Below, piece after piece: positions 1 through 9,242 of a stretch of 14,212 nt of DNA; the stretch's first letter is position 1, and every line of letters begins with the position of its first letter. The notes under the pieces are model-generated. The model was given only the letters and a program-made list of their open reading frames with translations, was not told the DNA's origin and did no database searches. Both the position numbers and the translations under genes were made by a program. This stretch comes from Gammaproteobacteria bacterium (GTDB lineage: Bacteria; Pseudomonadota; Gammaproteobacteria; S012-40): NCBI GenBank assembly GCA_026982215.1, contig JALSHN010000289.1:1-14212 (forward strand), written 5' to 3'.

Positions 1-1
1 A

Positions 2-1198
2 AGCGAGGCCCGCCGCCAAGAGGAGCACATTGAACTCATCGCCTCGGAGAACTACGCCAGCCCCCGGGTGATGCAGGCCCAAGGCAGTGTACTCACCAAC
101 AAATACGCCGAGGGCTACCCCGGGCGGCGTTATTACGGGGGATGCGAGTATGTGGACATCGCCGAACAGCTCGCCATCGACCGCGCCAAGGCCCTGTTCG
201 GTGCCGACTACGTCAATGTCCAGCCCCACTCCGGCTCCCAGGCCAACGCCGCGGTCTATCTGGCCCTGCTGGAACCCGGCGACACCATCCTGGGCATGAG
301 CCTGGCCCATGGTGGCCATCTCACCCACGGCGCCAAGGTCAATTTCTCCGGCAAGCTGTTCCATGCCGTGCAATACGGCGTGGACGACGAGACCGGCGAG
401 ATCGACTACGACCGGGTGGAGGCCCTGGCTCTGGAACACAAGCCCAAGATGGTGGTGGCCGGCTTCTCGGCGTATTCGCGGGTGGTGGACTGGGCACGTT
501 TCCGGGAGATCGCCGACAAGGTGGGCGCCTATCTGTTCGTGGACATGGCCCATGTGGCCGGGCTGGTGGCCGCCGGCCTCTATCCCAATCCCCTGCCCCA
601 TGCCCATGTGGTCACCACCACCACCCACAAGACCTTGCGCGGCCCCCGCGGCGGCATGATCCTGGCCCAGGGCGGCGACGAGGCGCTGTACAAAAAACTC
701 AACTCGCTGGTGTTCCCCGGCACCCAGGGCGGGCCGTTGATGCATGTCATCGCCGCCAAGGCCGTGGCCTTCAAGGAGGCCATGGAGCCGGAATTCAAGG
801 ACTACCAGGCCCAGGTGATCAAGAACGCCCGGGCGATGGCGGCGCGGATGATGGAGTTCGGTTTCAAAATCGTCTCCGGCGGTACCGACAACCATCTGTT
901 CCTGGTGGATCTGCAAAACCAGGGGCTCACCGGTAAGGACGCCGAGGCCGCCCTGGGGCGGGCCAACATCACCGTCAACAAGAACACCGTCCCCAACGAT
1001 CCCCAGTCCCCTTTCGTCACCAGCGGCATCCGCATCGGTACCCCGGCCATCACCACTCGCGGCTTCCAGGTGGCCGAGGCTCGCCAACTGGCCGATTGGA
1101 TCAGCCGGGTGCTGGACGATCCGGGTAACGCCGCGGTGATCGATGAGGTCCGCGAGCAGGTGGTGGATCTCTGCCGGCGTTTCCCGGTGTACGGATGA
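2..1198 (+). CDS. glyA: Serine hydroxymethyltransferase (5' end cut off by window)
   Basis: GlyA is the PLP enzyme that interconverts serine and glycine and loads one-carbon units onto tetrahydrofolate in the cytoplasm. The frame is open from base 2, so the gene begins outside the window; by comparison with the roughly 417-residue E. coli protein about 20 N-terminal residues are missing and 398 are visible. Seen directly: ELIASENYASPRVMQAQGS near the visible start, NKYAEGYPGRRYYGGCEYVD, the PLP-lysine motif TTTTHKTLRGPRGG (lysine at visible residue 210), and the glycine-rich loop FPGTQGGP. All key residues are intact. The stop is 13 nt before nrdR, the usual neighbour of glyA in many gammaproteobacteria. 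Its promoter is not visible. An in-frame GTG at 68 lies inside the conserved core and is not the start. Confidence 0.98.
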   Translation, partial: SEARRQEEHIELIASENYASPRVMQAQGSVLTNKYAEGYPGRRYYGGCEYVDIAEQLAIDRAKALFGADYVNVQPHSGSQANAAVYLALLEPGDTILGMSLAHGGHLTHGAKVNFSGKLFHAVQYGVDDETGEIDYDRVEALALEHKPKMVVAGFSAYSRVVDWARFREIADKVGAYLFVDMAHVAGLVAAGLYPNPLPHAHVVTTTTHKTLRGPRGGMILAQGGDEALYKKLNSLVFPGTQGGPLMHVIAAKAVAFKEAMEPEFKDYQAQVIKNARAMAARMMEFGFKIVSGGTDNHLFLVDLQNQGLTGKDAEAALGRANITVNKNTVPNDPQSPFVTSGIRIGTPAITTRGFQVAEARQLADWISRVLDDPGNAAVIDEVREQVVDLCRRFPVYG

Positions 1199-1211
1199 GC
1201 TGAAACAACCC

Positions 1212-1709
1212 ATGCGCTGCCCCTTCTGCGGCACCCAGGACACCAAGGTGGTGGACTCCCGCCTCTCCGGCGGGGGCGAGGCGGTGCGCCGCCGGCGGGT
1301 GTGCCAGGCCTGTGGCGAGCGCTTCACCACCTACGAGACGGCAGAGCTCCATCCGCCCCGGGTGGTCAAACGGGATGGCAGTCGCGAGCCCTTCGACGAG
1401 GACAAACTGCGCGGTGGGCTGTTGCGGGCCTTGGAGAAGCGGCCGGTGCCCATGGAGCGCGTGGAGGAGAGCATCAACCGCATCAAGCGACTGCTGCGGG
1501 CCACCGGAGAGCGGGAAGTGGAGAGCCGTTTGATCGGCGAATGGGTGATGGAAGAGCTGCGGGCGCTGGACCAGGTGGCCTATGTGCGCTTCGCCTCGGT
1601 GTACCGCAGTTTCCAGGATGTGGCCGCCTTTCGCGAAGAGATCGAACGCCTGGAGCGGGGCATCGCCCCCGACCGGCGGCAACTGAAACTGCTCGATGAC
1701 GACGACTGA
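1212..1709 (+). CDS. nrdR: Transcriptional repressor NrdR
   Basis: NrdR is the zinc-ribbon/ATP-cone repressor that senses nucleotide state and represses ribonucleotide reductase genes by binding NrdR boxes. The 165-residue protein starts with the diagnostic MRCPFCG; zinc ligands are C3, C6, C31 and C34 (CQACGERFTTYE). From about residue 49 the ATP-cone follows, beginning PPRVVKRDGSREPF. Length is normal for the family. I chose ATG 1212 because the zinc ribbon begins there; an upstream in-frame codon would run back into glyA. No strong Shine-Dalgarno is visible, so translation may be coupled to glyA 13 nt upstream. The acidic tail (LLDDDD) is encoded by the bases that overlap the ribD start. 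Confidence 0.97.
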   Translation: MRCPFCGTQDTKVVDSRLSGGGEAVRRRRVCQACGERFTTYETAELHPPRVVKRDGSREPFDEDKLRGGLLRALEKRPVPMERVEESINRIKRLLRATGEREVESRLIGEWVMEELRALDQVAYVRFASVYRSFQDVAAFREEIERLERGIAPDRRQLKLLDDDD

Positions 1710-2799
1710 CGACGCCCGCTGGATGGCCCGGGCCCTGCGCCTGGCCCGCCGCGGGCTCTACACCACCGACCCCAATCCCCGGGTAGGGTGTGTGCTGGTG
1801 CGGGATGGCGAGGTGGTGGGGGAGGGCTGGCATCGACGCGCCGGTGAGCCCCATGCCGAGGTGCTGGCCCTACGCGCGGCCGGCGAAGCGGCGCGAGGGG
1901 CCACGGCCTACGTCACCTTGGAACCGTGCAGTCACCACGGCCGCACCCCGCCCTGTGCCGATGCCCTGGTGAGCGCCGGCGTGGCTCGGGTGGTGGCGGC
2001 CATGGAAGACCCCAATCCCCGGGTGGCCGGCGGCGGCCTGGCCCGCCTGCGCGCTGCGGGTATTGCCGTGGAGGTGGGGCTGATGGCCGCCGAGGCGGAG
2101 GCCTTGAACATCGGTTTCGTCAGCCGCATGCGCCGGGGCCGTCCCTGGCTGCGCATCAAATCGGCCGCCAGTCTGGATGGCCGCACCGCCCTGGCCTCGG
2201 GCGAGAGCCGTTGGATCACCGGAGCCCCCGCCCGCCGCGACGTGCAGCGCTGGCGGGCGCGGGCCTCGGCCCTGATCACCGGGGTGGATACCGTACTCGC
2301 CGACGACCCCCGGTTCGATATCCGTCCAGAGGAACTAGGGTGCGACCCGGGGCGCCCACCGCTGCGGGTGATCGTGGACAGCCGCCTGCGCACCCCGCCA
2401 CAGGCCCGCCTGTTCCAGCGCCCGGGCGCGGTACTCATCGCCACCGTGAGCGAGGATCCGCTGCCTCGCCGGGCGTTGGAGGCCGCCGGCGCCGAGGTGC
2501 TGCCGCTGCCGGCCGAGGCCTCGGGGCGGGTGTCGCTGGCCGCGCTCCTCGAGGCCTTGGCCCGGCGCGAAGCGAACGAGCTGCATGTGGAGGCCGGCCC
2601 CACCCTCTCCGGGGCCTTCATGACCCAGGGCCTGGTGGACGAACTGGTGCTCTATCAGGCCCCGGTGTTCCTCGGCCATGAAGGCCGCCCCCTGTTTCGT
2701 CTCCCCGGTATCGATGCCATGGACCGCCGTCTGCAATGGCGCATCGAGGAGACCCGCCGCCTGGGGCGGGATCTGCGCCTGATTCTGCGCCCCTGCTGA
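1696..2799 (+). CDS. ribD: Bifunctional pyrimidine deaminase/reductase RibD
   Basis: RibD carries out the second and third steps of riboflavin synthesis: deamination of the pyrimidine made by GTP cyclohydrolase II, then NADPH-dependent reduction of its ribosyl side chain. The 367 residues match the usual length. The deaminase domain (about 1–145) has the zinc site H53-A-E55 and PCSHHGRTPPC with C78 and C87. The reductase domain (about 150–365) begins at KSAASLDGRTALASGESRWIT and includes VDTVLADDP and VEAGPTLSGAF. ATG 1696 overlaps the end of nrdR by 14 nt, and the conserved MARALRLA start region follows directly, so this start is well supported. The next riboflavin gene, ribE, is not adjacent: a chemoreceptor gene intervenes. 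Confidence 0.97.
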   Translation: MTTTDDARWMARALRLARRGLYTTDPNPRVGCVLVRDGEVVGEGWHRRAGEPHAEVLALRAAGEAARGATAYVTLEPCSHHGRTPPCADALVSAGVARVVAAMEDPNPRVAGGGLARLRAAGIAVEVGLMAAEAEALNIGFVSRMRRGRPWLRIKSAASLDGRTALASGESRWITGAPARRDVQRWRARASALITGVDTVLADDPRFDIRPEELGCDPGRPPLRVIVDSRLRTPPQARLFQRPGAVLIATVSEDPLPRRALEAAGAEVLPLPAEASGRVSLAALLEALARREANELHVEAGPTLSGAFMTQGLVDELVLYQAPVFLGHEGRPLFRLPGIDAMDRRLQWRIEETRRLGRDLRLILRPC

Positions 2800-2822
2800 A
2801 CACCGAGCGGCTTTTCTCGTCA

Positions 2823-2846
2823 CCGGGGGGGTCAAGATCCCCCCGG
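2823..2846 (+). terminator. GC-rich hairpin after ribD, possible terminator or attenuator
   Basis: Eight perfect base pairs (CCGGGGGG with CCCCCCGG) extend inward by a G·U and a U–A pair to leave a four-base CAAG loop. It lies 23 nt after the ribD stop and about 46 nt before the chemoreceptor start. No U-tract follows, so it is not a classical intrinsic terminator; it could be a pause, an attenuator or an mRNA 3'-end stabiliser. The rest of the 93-nt gap holds nothing else I can support. Confidence 0.4.
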
Positions 2847-2892
2847 CCCCAGTCGAATTGTCAACGTCTTCCCAAACGAGAGCATCGATTCC

Positions 2893-4881
2893 ATGCGCTT
2901 GAAGCACCTGTGTCTGCGTTGGCGTTGTACCCTGCGCCAGCTCACGGTGATGGTGTTCGTCGGTGGTGCCACGGTCACCTTGGGTTTGTCCTGGTTCGAG
3001 GGCCAGTGGTTGCGACACTCGGCCCTGGAATCGGGGCGCCTCACCCTCACTGAAATGGTGGGCATGGCCACTGCCCAGGCACTGAGCGATACCGAACGTT
3101 ACATGGATGAGGTGGCCCACGACGTGCTCGACGGCAGCGGCCTGCGCCGCCTGTTGCCTCTGACCTTGAAAGGCGAACTGAGCCACGAGGCCTTGGTGTC
3201 GCTGCTGGACGACCAATTCCATCAAGGCTTGGTGTCCAAGGGCGTGCTGGCGTTGGGCAAGCTACGGCTCTATGACCAGCGATACCACTCCTTGCTGGAG
3301 AGCCGCGAAGGATTCGCTTTGCCTCCCGGCCTGCCTGATCCGCTGGCCGACAAGGCCGAAGGACGTGACCGGGTGGAGCGGCTGAAGCGCCTGTTCGTCC
3401 TCTGGCGCGGCCCGCAGGGGGAGCCGCTGGCCTCGTTGCTGGTTCCCGTAGGGCTGCAGCCCTGGGGTTATCTGGAAGTGGTGGTGAATCCCCTGCCCAA
3501 TCTGCAACGGGTGGAGTCCATCACCGGTCAGCCGCTGCGCCTCGAGAGCCCTGAGGGCACGGTGTGGTACCAGAGCCAGGACTGGGGCGATGAGGCGGAC
3601 AACGGGGATGGCCTGCAGGTGCCCTTCGTGTTGCGCGACGAGGCCGGTGAGCCGCTGGTGCGGGTGGTGATGCGTGCCGACGTCAGCGCCCTCAACCAGT
3701 ACATGGACGACGATGTCAGTACCATCATGCTGGCCAGCCTGCTGTTGGTGGTCATCGGCGCCGGCCTGGGTTATTGGTTCGTCACCACCCGGGTGGTACA
3801 GCCGCTCTCCGAGCTGGTGGAACACATGAATGCCGTGGCCCGGGGCGATATGGCCCACAGCCCGCCGTCCCTGCCCGACACCATCGTCGAGGTGGCCCGC
3901 CTCAACCGGGCGGTGTTCTCGGCGGTGGACAGCCTGCGCGACCGCCTGCGGCAGATCCGTGTCACTGGCGGACAGCTCTCCGATGCGGCCACCACCTTGT
4001 CGCACCATGCCCAGAACGCCGTGGACCAAGTGCGCGCCCAGACCGAGGCCATCCAGGAGACCCACCAGGCCGCCGAGCGCTTCAAAGCGGTGAGCGAGGG
4101 GATCCGCCAGGGCAGTCGCGAGGCCGCCGAGCTGTCGGCCGAGGTGAGCGGGCGCGCCGAACAAGGGAGGGAGGTGGTGGAGGAAAGTGTCGTCGGAATG
4201 CGCCATCTGGCGGCTGAAGTGGAAGACGCCGTGCAATCGATGGCCAAATTGAGCCAGGAAGTGGAACGGGTCGGCTCCATTCTTGCCACCATCCACGAAA
4301 TCACCGAGCAGACCAACCTGCTGGCGCTGAATGCCGCCATCGAGGCGGCGCGGGCGGGGGAGTCCGGCCGCGGCTTCGCCGTGGTGGCCGACGAAGTGCG
4401 CAGCTTGGCGCGTCGCACCCAGCAGGCCACCGGCGAGATCGGTGAGATGCTCGAACGCCTCAAGGTGAGCGCCGCTGAGGTGGGTGAGGCGATGGCCCGG
4501 GGTCAACGCTCGGCCGCCGCCGGCATGGAACGGGCCGCCCGTGCCGGCGAGGCCCTGGCGGAGATCACCGAGGCAGTGGGGCAAATCCGCGAACGCAATG
4601 CCTCCTTCGCCGATGCCGTCCAGGAACAGGTCATGATCACCGCCGAGATCCACGCCAAACTGAGCGAGATCCACACCCTGGCCCGGCAAGTGAGTGACTC
4701 GGCGCTGGTATTCACCTCCAGCGGCGGTGACCTGGCCCAGATGGCGGTCCAGCTCAGCTATCTGGTGTCCACCTTCCGGGTGGACGAGGACGATGCCTCC
4801 ACCCTCACCGAACCAGTCGCTGCTACATCCATCGCGGAGCAGCAAAGTGGCCAGGAGTCGGGGAAGGTCGAATTGTTTTGA
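2893..4881 (+). CDS. Methyl-accepting chemotaxis protein inserted in the riboflavin cluster
   Basis: A transmembrane chemoreceptor of 662 residues that would signal to CheA/CheW. Order: short cytoplasmic start, TM1 at about residues 17–36, a periplasmic sensor of about 235 residues, TM2 at about 277–296, HAMP (VVQPLSELVEHMNAVARGD onward, about 297–350), then a long coiled-coil signalling domain. The hairpin tip is canonical: EQTNLLALNAAIEAARAGE at about 472–490, followed by SGRGFAVVADEVRSLARRTQ. The sensor's length would suit a double-Cache fold, but I do not recognise a ligand motif. The C-terminus (GKVELF) has no CheR/CheB-tethering pentapeptide. Start ATG 2893 is preceded only by a weak purine run (CGAGAG). 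Base composition resembles the neighbours, so recent transfer is not obvious. Its place between ribD and ribE is unusual, and the ligand is unknown. Confidence 0.93.
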   Translation: MRLKHLCLRWRCTLRQLTVMVFVGGATVTLGLSWFEGQWLRHSALESGRLTLTEMVGMATAQALSDTERYMDEVAHDVLDGSGLRRLLPLTLKGELSHEALVSLLDDQFHQGLVSKGVLALGKLRLYDQRYHSLLESREGFALPPGLPDPLADKAEGRDRVERLKRLFVLWRGPQGEPLASLLVPVGLQPWGYLEVVVNPLPNLQRVESITGQPLRLESPEGTVWYQSQDWGDEADNGDGLQVPFVLRDEAGEPLVRVVMRADVSALNQYMDDDVSTIMLASLLLVVIGAGLGYWFVTTRVVQPLSELVEHMNAVARGDMAHSPPSLPDTIVEVARLNRAVFSAVDSLRDRLRQIRVTGGQLSDAATTLSHHAQNAVDQVRAQTEAIQETHQAAERFKAVSEGIRQGSREAAELSAEVSGRAEQGREVVEESVVGMRHLAAEVEDAVQSMAKLSQEVERVGSILATIHEITEQTNLLALNAAIEAARAGESGRGFAVVADEVRSLARRTQQATGEIGEMLERLKVSAAEVGEAMARGQRSAAAGMERAARAGEALAEITEAVGQIRERNASFADAVQEQVMITAEIHAKLSEIHTLARQVSDSALVFTSSGGDLAQMAVQLSYLVSTFRVDEDDASTLTEPVAATSIAEQQSGQESGKVELF

Positions 4882-4892
4882 CCGCCTTGAGG

Positions 4893-4898
4893 TATAAT
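4893..4898 (+). promoter_or_regulatory. TATAAT −10 element upstream of ribE
   Basis: A perfect TATAAT lies in the 58-nt gap between the chemoreceptor stop and the ribE start, 41 nt before the ATG. A −35 match is poor: 17 bp upstream is GAATTG, and the TTGACC at 4878 is only 9 bp away, too close. If real, it would let ribE–ribH–nusB–thiL–pgpA be transcribed independently of ribD and the chemoreceptor. The gap is too short for an FMN riboswitch. Confidence 0.45.
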
Positions 4899-4939
4899 CC
4901 GGCGTTTCCAATCCAACGCAGCGGGAAATCGTCACCGCC

Positions 4940-5602
4940 ATGTTCACCGGACTCGTCCAGGCCGTGGGCCGGATCCAAGCCAGCGAGGCCCGAGGGGGGG
5001 ACCGGCGGCTGCGTATCACCGCCGAGGCCCCGTTCCTGGCCGAGTTGCGGCCGGGGGACTCGGTGGCCGTCTCGGGGGTCTGCCTCACCGCCCTGGATCC
5101 CAGCCCCGAGGGTTTCTGGGCCGATGTCTCCGCCGAGACCCTCTCCCTCACCACCCTGGGGGAACTCCGCCCCGGTGACCGGGTCAATCTGGAGCCGGCG
5201 CTGACCCTTGCCACCCCACTGGGTGGGCACTTGGTCTCCGGCCACGTGGATGGCCTCGGGGAGGTGGTGGCCATGCAGCGGGAGGCCCGCTCTGTGCGTC
5301 TCACCCTGAAGGCCCCGACCGAATTGGCCCGCTACATCGCCCCGAAGGGTTCCATCTGTGTGGATGGCGTCTCGCTCACCGTGAACGCCGTGGAGGGTGT
5401 CCGTTTCCAGCTCAACATCGTTCCCCACACCCAAGCGGTGACCACCCTGGGCGAATACCGCCCTGGGCGACGGGTCAACCTGGAGGTGGACCTCATCGCC
5501 CGTTATCTGGAACGCCTCCTGCTGGGAGAACGGGCCGCCGAGGCCGATGCCGGTGGGATGACACGGGAATGGCTCGCCCGCTGCGGTTTTTCCGTGGATT
5601 GA
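4940..5602 (+). CDS. ribE: Riboflavin synthase, alpha chain
   Basis: Riboflavin synthase (called ribC in E. coli K-12) dismutates two 6,7-dimethyl-8-ribityllumazine molecules into riboflavin and the pyrimidine precursor. The 220-residue protein shows the two lumazine-binding repeats: the first from MFTGLVQAVGRI, the second from about residue 98 with LGGHLVSGHVDGLGEV. The conserved CVDGVSLTVN and the typical RVNLEVDLIARYLERLL close to the C-terminus are present. ATG 4940 places the catalytic N-terminal MFTG exactly at the start, so the start is secure. A 48-nt gap separates it from ribBX. Its product is the precursor of FMN, which the − strand operon at 11186–11710 is predicted to use as a covalent cofactor. 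Confidence 0.97.
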   Translation: MFTGLVQAVGRIQASEARGGDRRLRITAEAPFLAELRPGDSVAVSGVCLTALDPSPEGFWADVSAETLSLTTLGELRPGDRVNLEPALTLATPLGGHLVSGHVDGLGEVVAMQREARSVRLTLKAPTELARYIAPKGSICVDGVSLTVNAVEGVRFQLNIVPHTQAVTTLGEYRPGRRVNLEVDLIARYLERLLLGERAAEADAGGMTREWLARCGFSVD

Positions 5603-5650
5603 GTGGGCAGGTTTCATTGCACGGCCTTTGGGCCCGAGACTGGGTATCAC

Positions 5651-6825
<1,175 letters not shown>

Positions 6826-6829
<4 letters not shown>

Positions 6830-7296
6830 ACGACATCGAAACCCTGGAAGGCGGCCTGACCCTGAGCGATGCCCGGGTGGCTATCGCCCTGGCCCGATTC
6901 AACGGCTTCATCGGTGAACAGCTCCTCGCCGGTGCGGTGGATACCCTGTGCCGTCATGGCCTGCCCGCGGATCGGATCACCGTGGCCCGAGTGCCCGGTG
7001 CCTTCGAACTGCCCCTGATCACCCGGCGGCTGGCGGCCAGCGGCCGCTTCGACGCGGTCATCGCCCTGGGGGTGGTGATCCGTGGCGGCACGCCCCACTT
7101 CGACTACGTGGCCGGTGAATGTGCCAAGGGGCTCTCACGGGTGGCCCTGGAGAGCGACCTGCCCGTGGCCTTCGGGGTGCTCACCGTGGACACCATCGAA
7201 CAGGCCATCGAGCGCGCCGGCACCAAGGCCGGTAACAAAGGCGCGGAGGCGGCGTTGTCGGCCATCGAGATGATCAACCTGTTGCGCGCCCTGTGA
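6826..7296 (+). CDS. ribH: 6,7-dimethyl-8-ribityllumazine synthase
   Basis: Condenses the RibB product with the RibD-derived pyrimidine to give lumazine, the substrate of riboflavin synthase; family members assemble as pentamers or 60-mer shells. The 156 residues show substrate-binding ARFN (F25, N26), VPGAFELP at 56–63, and VVIRGGTPHFDYVA with the catalytic histidine at 91. The ATG overlaps the ribBX stop in an ATGA arrangement, so the two are probably translationally coupled, which fits their joint role in one step. Length is normal and nothing is missing. The symbol ribE is used for this enzyme in some nomenclatures. Confidence 0.97.
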
Positions 7297-7787
7297 GCAC
7301 CATGAACGACGTCCCGCGCCCCCGCCGCCGCCGTCCCAACCCGGCCCAGCGCCGCCGCCGCGCCCGCCGCATCGCCCTACAGGCCCTCTACCAGTGGCAG
7401 ATGGGCGGCGGCAACGTCGGCGACATCCTCCGCCAGTTCGAGAGCGAACAGGACCCCGAACGCACCGATCTGGCCTATTTCCGCGAATTGTTGCAGCAGA
7501 TCACCGCCCGGGTGGGGGAGCTGGACGGTCACATCGAGCCGCTGTTGTCGCGGCCGTTGAACGAGGTGGATCCGGTGGAACTGGCCGCGTTGCGCATCGC
7601 CAGCTACGAGTTGGCCCACCGCCTGGACGTGCCCTACCGGGTGGTGATCAACGAGGCGGTGGACCTGGCCAAGACCTTCGGCGCCGAGCAGGGGTACCGC
7701 TTCGTCAACGGCATCGTCGATCGCCTCGCCCGCCGCTTGCGCCAAGTGGAGCTCCAGGGCGGTGCCGGCGACCATGGCCACGGGTGA
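7293..7787 (+). CDS. nusB: Transcription antitermination factor NusB
   Basis: NusB pairs with NusE (ribosomal protein S10) on boxA RNA to prevent premature termination, mainly in rRNA operons. The 164-residue protein has the all-helical family core from RRIALQALYQWQMGG, through DLAYFRELLQQITARVGELD, to YRVVINEAVDLAKTFG and YRFVNGIVDRLARRLR. I took the GTG at 7293, which overlaps the ribH stop (GTGA); an ATG at 7302 in the same frame is a real alternative that shortens the protein by 3 residues. No clear Shine-Dalgarno supports either. The N-terminus carries an arginine-rich run (about 11 Arg in 19 residues) before the family core. ribH–nusB adjacency is classic in gammaproteobacteria. Confidence 0.95.
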   Translation: MSTMNDVPRPRRRRPNPAQRRRRARRIALQALYQWQMGGGNVGDILRQFESEQDPERTDLAYFRELLQQITARVGELDGHIEPLLSRPLNEVDPVELAALRIASYELAHRLDVPYRVVINEAVDLAKTFGAEQGYRFVNGIVDRLARRLRQVELQGGAGDHGHG

Positions 7788-8724
7788 GTTCGAGCTCATC
7801 CATCGCTGGTTCGACCGGCCCCCCCGCCGGCCCGAGGTGGTGCTGGCGGTGGGGGACGATGCCGCGCTGATCCGGCCCTCGCCCAAAGAACACTGGGCGA
7901 TCACCGTGGACACCCTGGTGGCCGGGGTGCATTTCTTCCCCGATGTCGATCCCGAGGCCCTGGGCTACAAGGCCCTGGCGGTGAGTCTGTCCGATCTGGC
8001 GGCCATGGGGGCCGAGCCGCGCTGGTTCACCCTGGTGCTGGCCCTGCCCGAGGCCGAGGAGGACTGGCTTGCCGCCTTCGCCCGTGGTCTGTGGTCCCTG
8101 GCCGGGCGGGTGGGCATCGATCTGGTGGGGGGGGACGTGAGCCGTGCCGGACAATTGTCGCTCACCATCCAGGCGGCCGGGGCGCTGCCCGCCGGCTTGG
8201 CCCTGCGTCGCGACGGTGCCCGACCCGGCGATCTCGTCTATTGTTCCGGCGAGCTGGGTGGGGCCGCTCTGGCGCTGGAGGTGCTCCAAAGCGGGGAGGG
8301 GCCGCCGCCGGCATTGCGCCGGCGTCTGGAGCGCCCCGAGCCCCGTCTCGAACTGGGGCGGCGCCTGCGCGGTCTGGCCAGCGCCGCCATCGATTGCTCC
8401 GATGGTCTGGCCGCCGATCTGGGGCACCTCCTAGCTGCCTCCGGGGTGGGGGCGGAGATTGCGCTGGATGCCTTGCCCCTGGCCCCCGGGCTGCGCGAAC
8501 TGCCCCGGGAGCGGGCTTGGCGCCTGGCCTGCACCGGGGGAGACGACTACGAGCTGATCTTCACCGTTCCTCCCCAGCGCGAGGCCGAGTTGGCCATGCG
8601 CCTCGGAGACGGGAATGTGACGGTGCGGCGCATCGGCACCCTCACCGCTGACTCCGGCCTGCGTTTCCTCACTCCCGGGGGCGAGCCCTTCTCCTTGGAC
8701 CGTTTCGGCCATGTCCACTTCTGA
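7774..8724 (+). CDS. thiL: Thiamine-monophosphate kinase
   Basis: ThiL phosphorylates thiamine monophosphate to the active cofactor thiamine diphosphate. The 316-residue protein begins with the expected GEFELIHRWF and shows the metal and nucleotide motifs in order: VGDDAALI (D28, D29), DTLVAGVHF at 46–54, SLSDLAAMGAEP, DLVGGDVSRAG, AIDCSDGLAADLGHL and GGDDYELIFTVP. Length matches the family. ATG 7774 was preferred over an in-frame GTG at 7762 because family homology begins with it and an AGGGCGG stretch lies about 11 nt upstream. It overlaps nusB by 14 nt and pgpA by 14 nt. Confidence 0.97.
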   Translation: MATGEFELIHRWFDRPPRRPEVVLAVGDDAALIRPSPKEHWAITVDTLVAGVHFFPDVDPEALGYKALAVSLSDLAAMGAEPRWFTLVLALPEAEEDWLAAFARGLWSLAGRVGIDLVGGDVSRAGQLSLTIQAAGALPAGLALRRDGARPGDLVYCSGELGGAALALEVLQSGEGPPPALRRRLERPEPRLELGRRLRGLASAAIDCSDGLAADLGHLLAASGVGAEIALDALPLAPGLRELPRERAWRLACTGGDDYELIFTVPPQREAELAMRLGDGNVTVRRIGTLTADSGLRFLTPGGEPFSLDRFGHVHF

Positions 8725-9184
8725 GCGTCCTCATCTTCACGGCCCGGTGCACTGGCTGGCCTTCGGTCTGGGGGCGGGGCTCGCCCCCAAGGCCCCGGGA
8801 ACTTTCGGTACCCTGGTCGCGGTGCCACTGTACCTGTTCCTGGCCCCGCTGCCGCTGCCGGCCTATCTCGCCATGGTGGCCGCACTGGCCCTGCTCGGGG
8901 TGTGGCTGTGCGGGCGCACCGCCCGTGACCTGGGGGTGCACGACCACCCGGGTATCGTCTGGGACGAAGTGGTGGGGTATCTGCTCACCATGAGCGCCGC
9001 TCCGGCCGGTTGGGGTTGGGTGCTGGCAGGCTTCGTGCTGTTCCGGCTGTTCGATATCCTCAAGCCCTGGCCCATCGCTTGGCTGGACCGGCGCATCGGC
9101 GGCGGTTTGGGTATCATGCTCGACGATCTGCTTGCCGGGGCGCTGGCCCTGACGGTGCTGCAACTGCTGGCCCGGTTGTTTTAA
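8711..9184 (+). CDS. pgpA: Phosphatidylglycerophosphatase A
   Basis: PgpA is an inner-membrane phosphatase that dephosphorylates phosphatidylglycerol phosphate to phosphatidylglycerol. The 157-residue protein carries the family signatures: FGLGAGLAPKAPGTFGTL near the N-terminus, IVWDEVVGY, VLFRLFDILKPWP and MLDDLLAGALA, with hydrophobic segments between them. ATG 8711 overlaps the end of thiL by 14 nt; thiL–pgpA is a common pair in gammaproteobacteria. This appears to be the last gene of the riboflavin/nusB cluster, as the next gene has its own strong Shine-Dalgarno after a 58-nt gap. Confidence 0.96.
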   Translation: MSTSERPHLHGPVHWLAFGLGAGLAPKAPGTFGTLVAVPLYLFLAPLPLPAYLAMVAALALLGVWLCGRTARDLGVHDHPGIVWDEVVGYLLTMSAAPAGWGWVLAGFVLFRLFDILKPWPIAWLDRRIGGGLGIMLDDLLAGALALTVLQLLARLF

Positions 9185-9230
9185 GGCGGGCGCAAGCCGC
9201 GCCTGCTTCGCTCTTCCCTCGCATTTTTTT
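9185..9230 (+). terminator. Possible weak terminator after pgpA
   Basis: Directly after the pgpA stop, GGCG + GGC pair with GCC + CGCC around a GCAA tetraloop (9185–9203), with one bulged G. A run of seven T follows only at 9224–9230, about 20 nt further on, too far for a standard intrinsic terminator. The T-run may instead just be the spacer before the GAGAGG Shine-Dalgarno of the next gene. Confidence 0.25.
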
Positions 9231-9242
9231 GAGAGGGATGCC

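Noticed and set aside
2858..2886. Promoter for the chemoreceptor starting at TTGTCA (2858)
   Set aside because: The expected −10 position reads AGCATC, a poor match, and no flagellar-type (sigma28) TAAA…CGATAA pair is visible in the gap.
4878..4883. TTGACC as −35 of the ribE promoter
   Set aside because: Only 9 bp separate it from TATAAT; sigma70 promoters need about 16–18 bp.
4882..4939. FMN riboswitch upstream of ribE
   Set aside because: The gap is 58 nt, too short for the aptamer, and the conserved RFN segments are absent; the 93-nt gap after ribD and the 48-nt gap before ribBX also lack them.
3262..5304. Very long − strand open frame opposite the chemoreceptor and ribE
   Set aside because: It is the antisense of two well-supported genes in a high-GC sequence, where stop codons are rare; its translation is low-complexity His/Gly/Gln-rich and matches no family.
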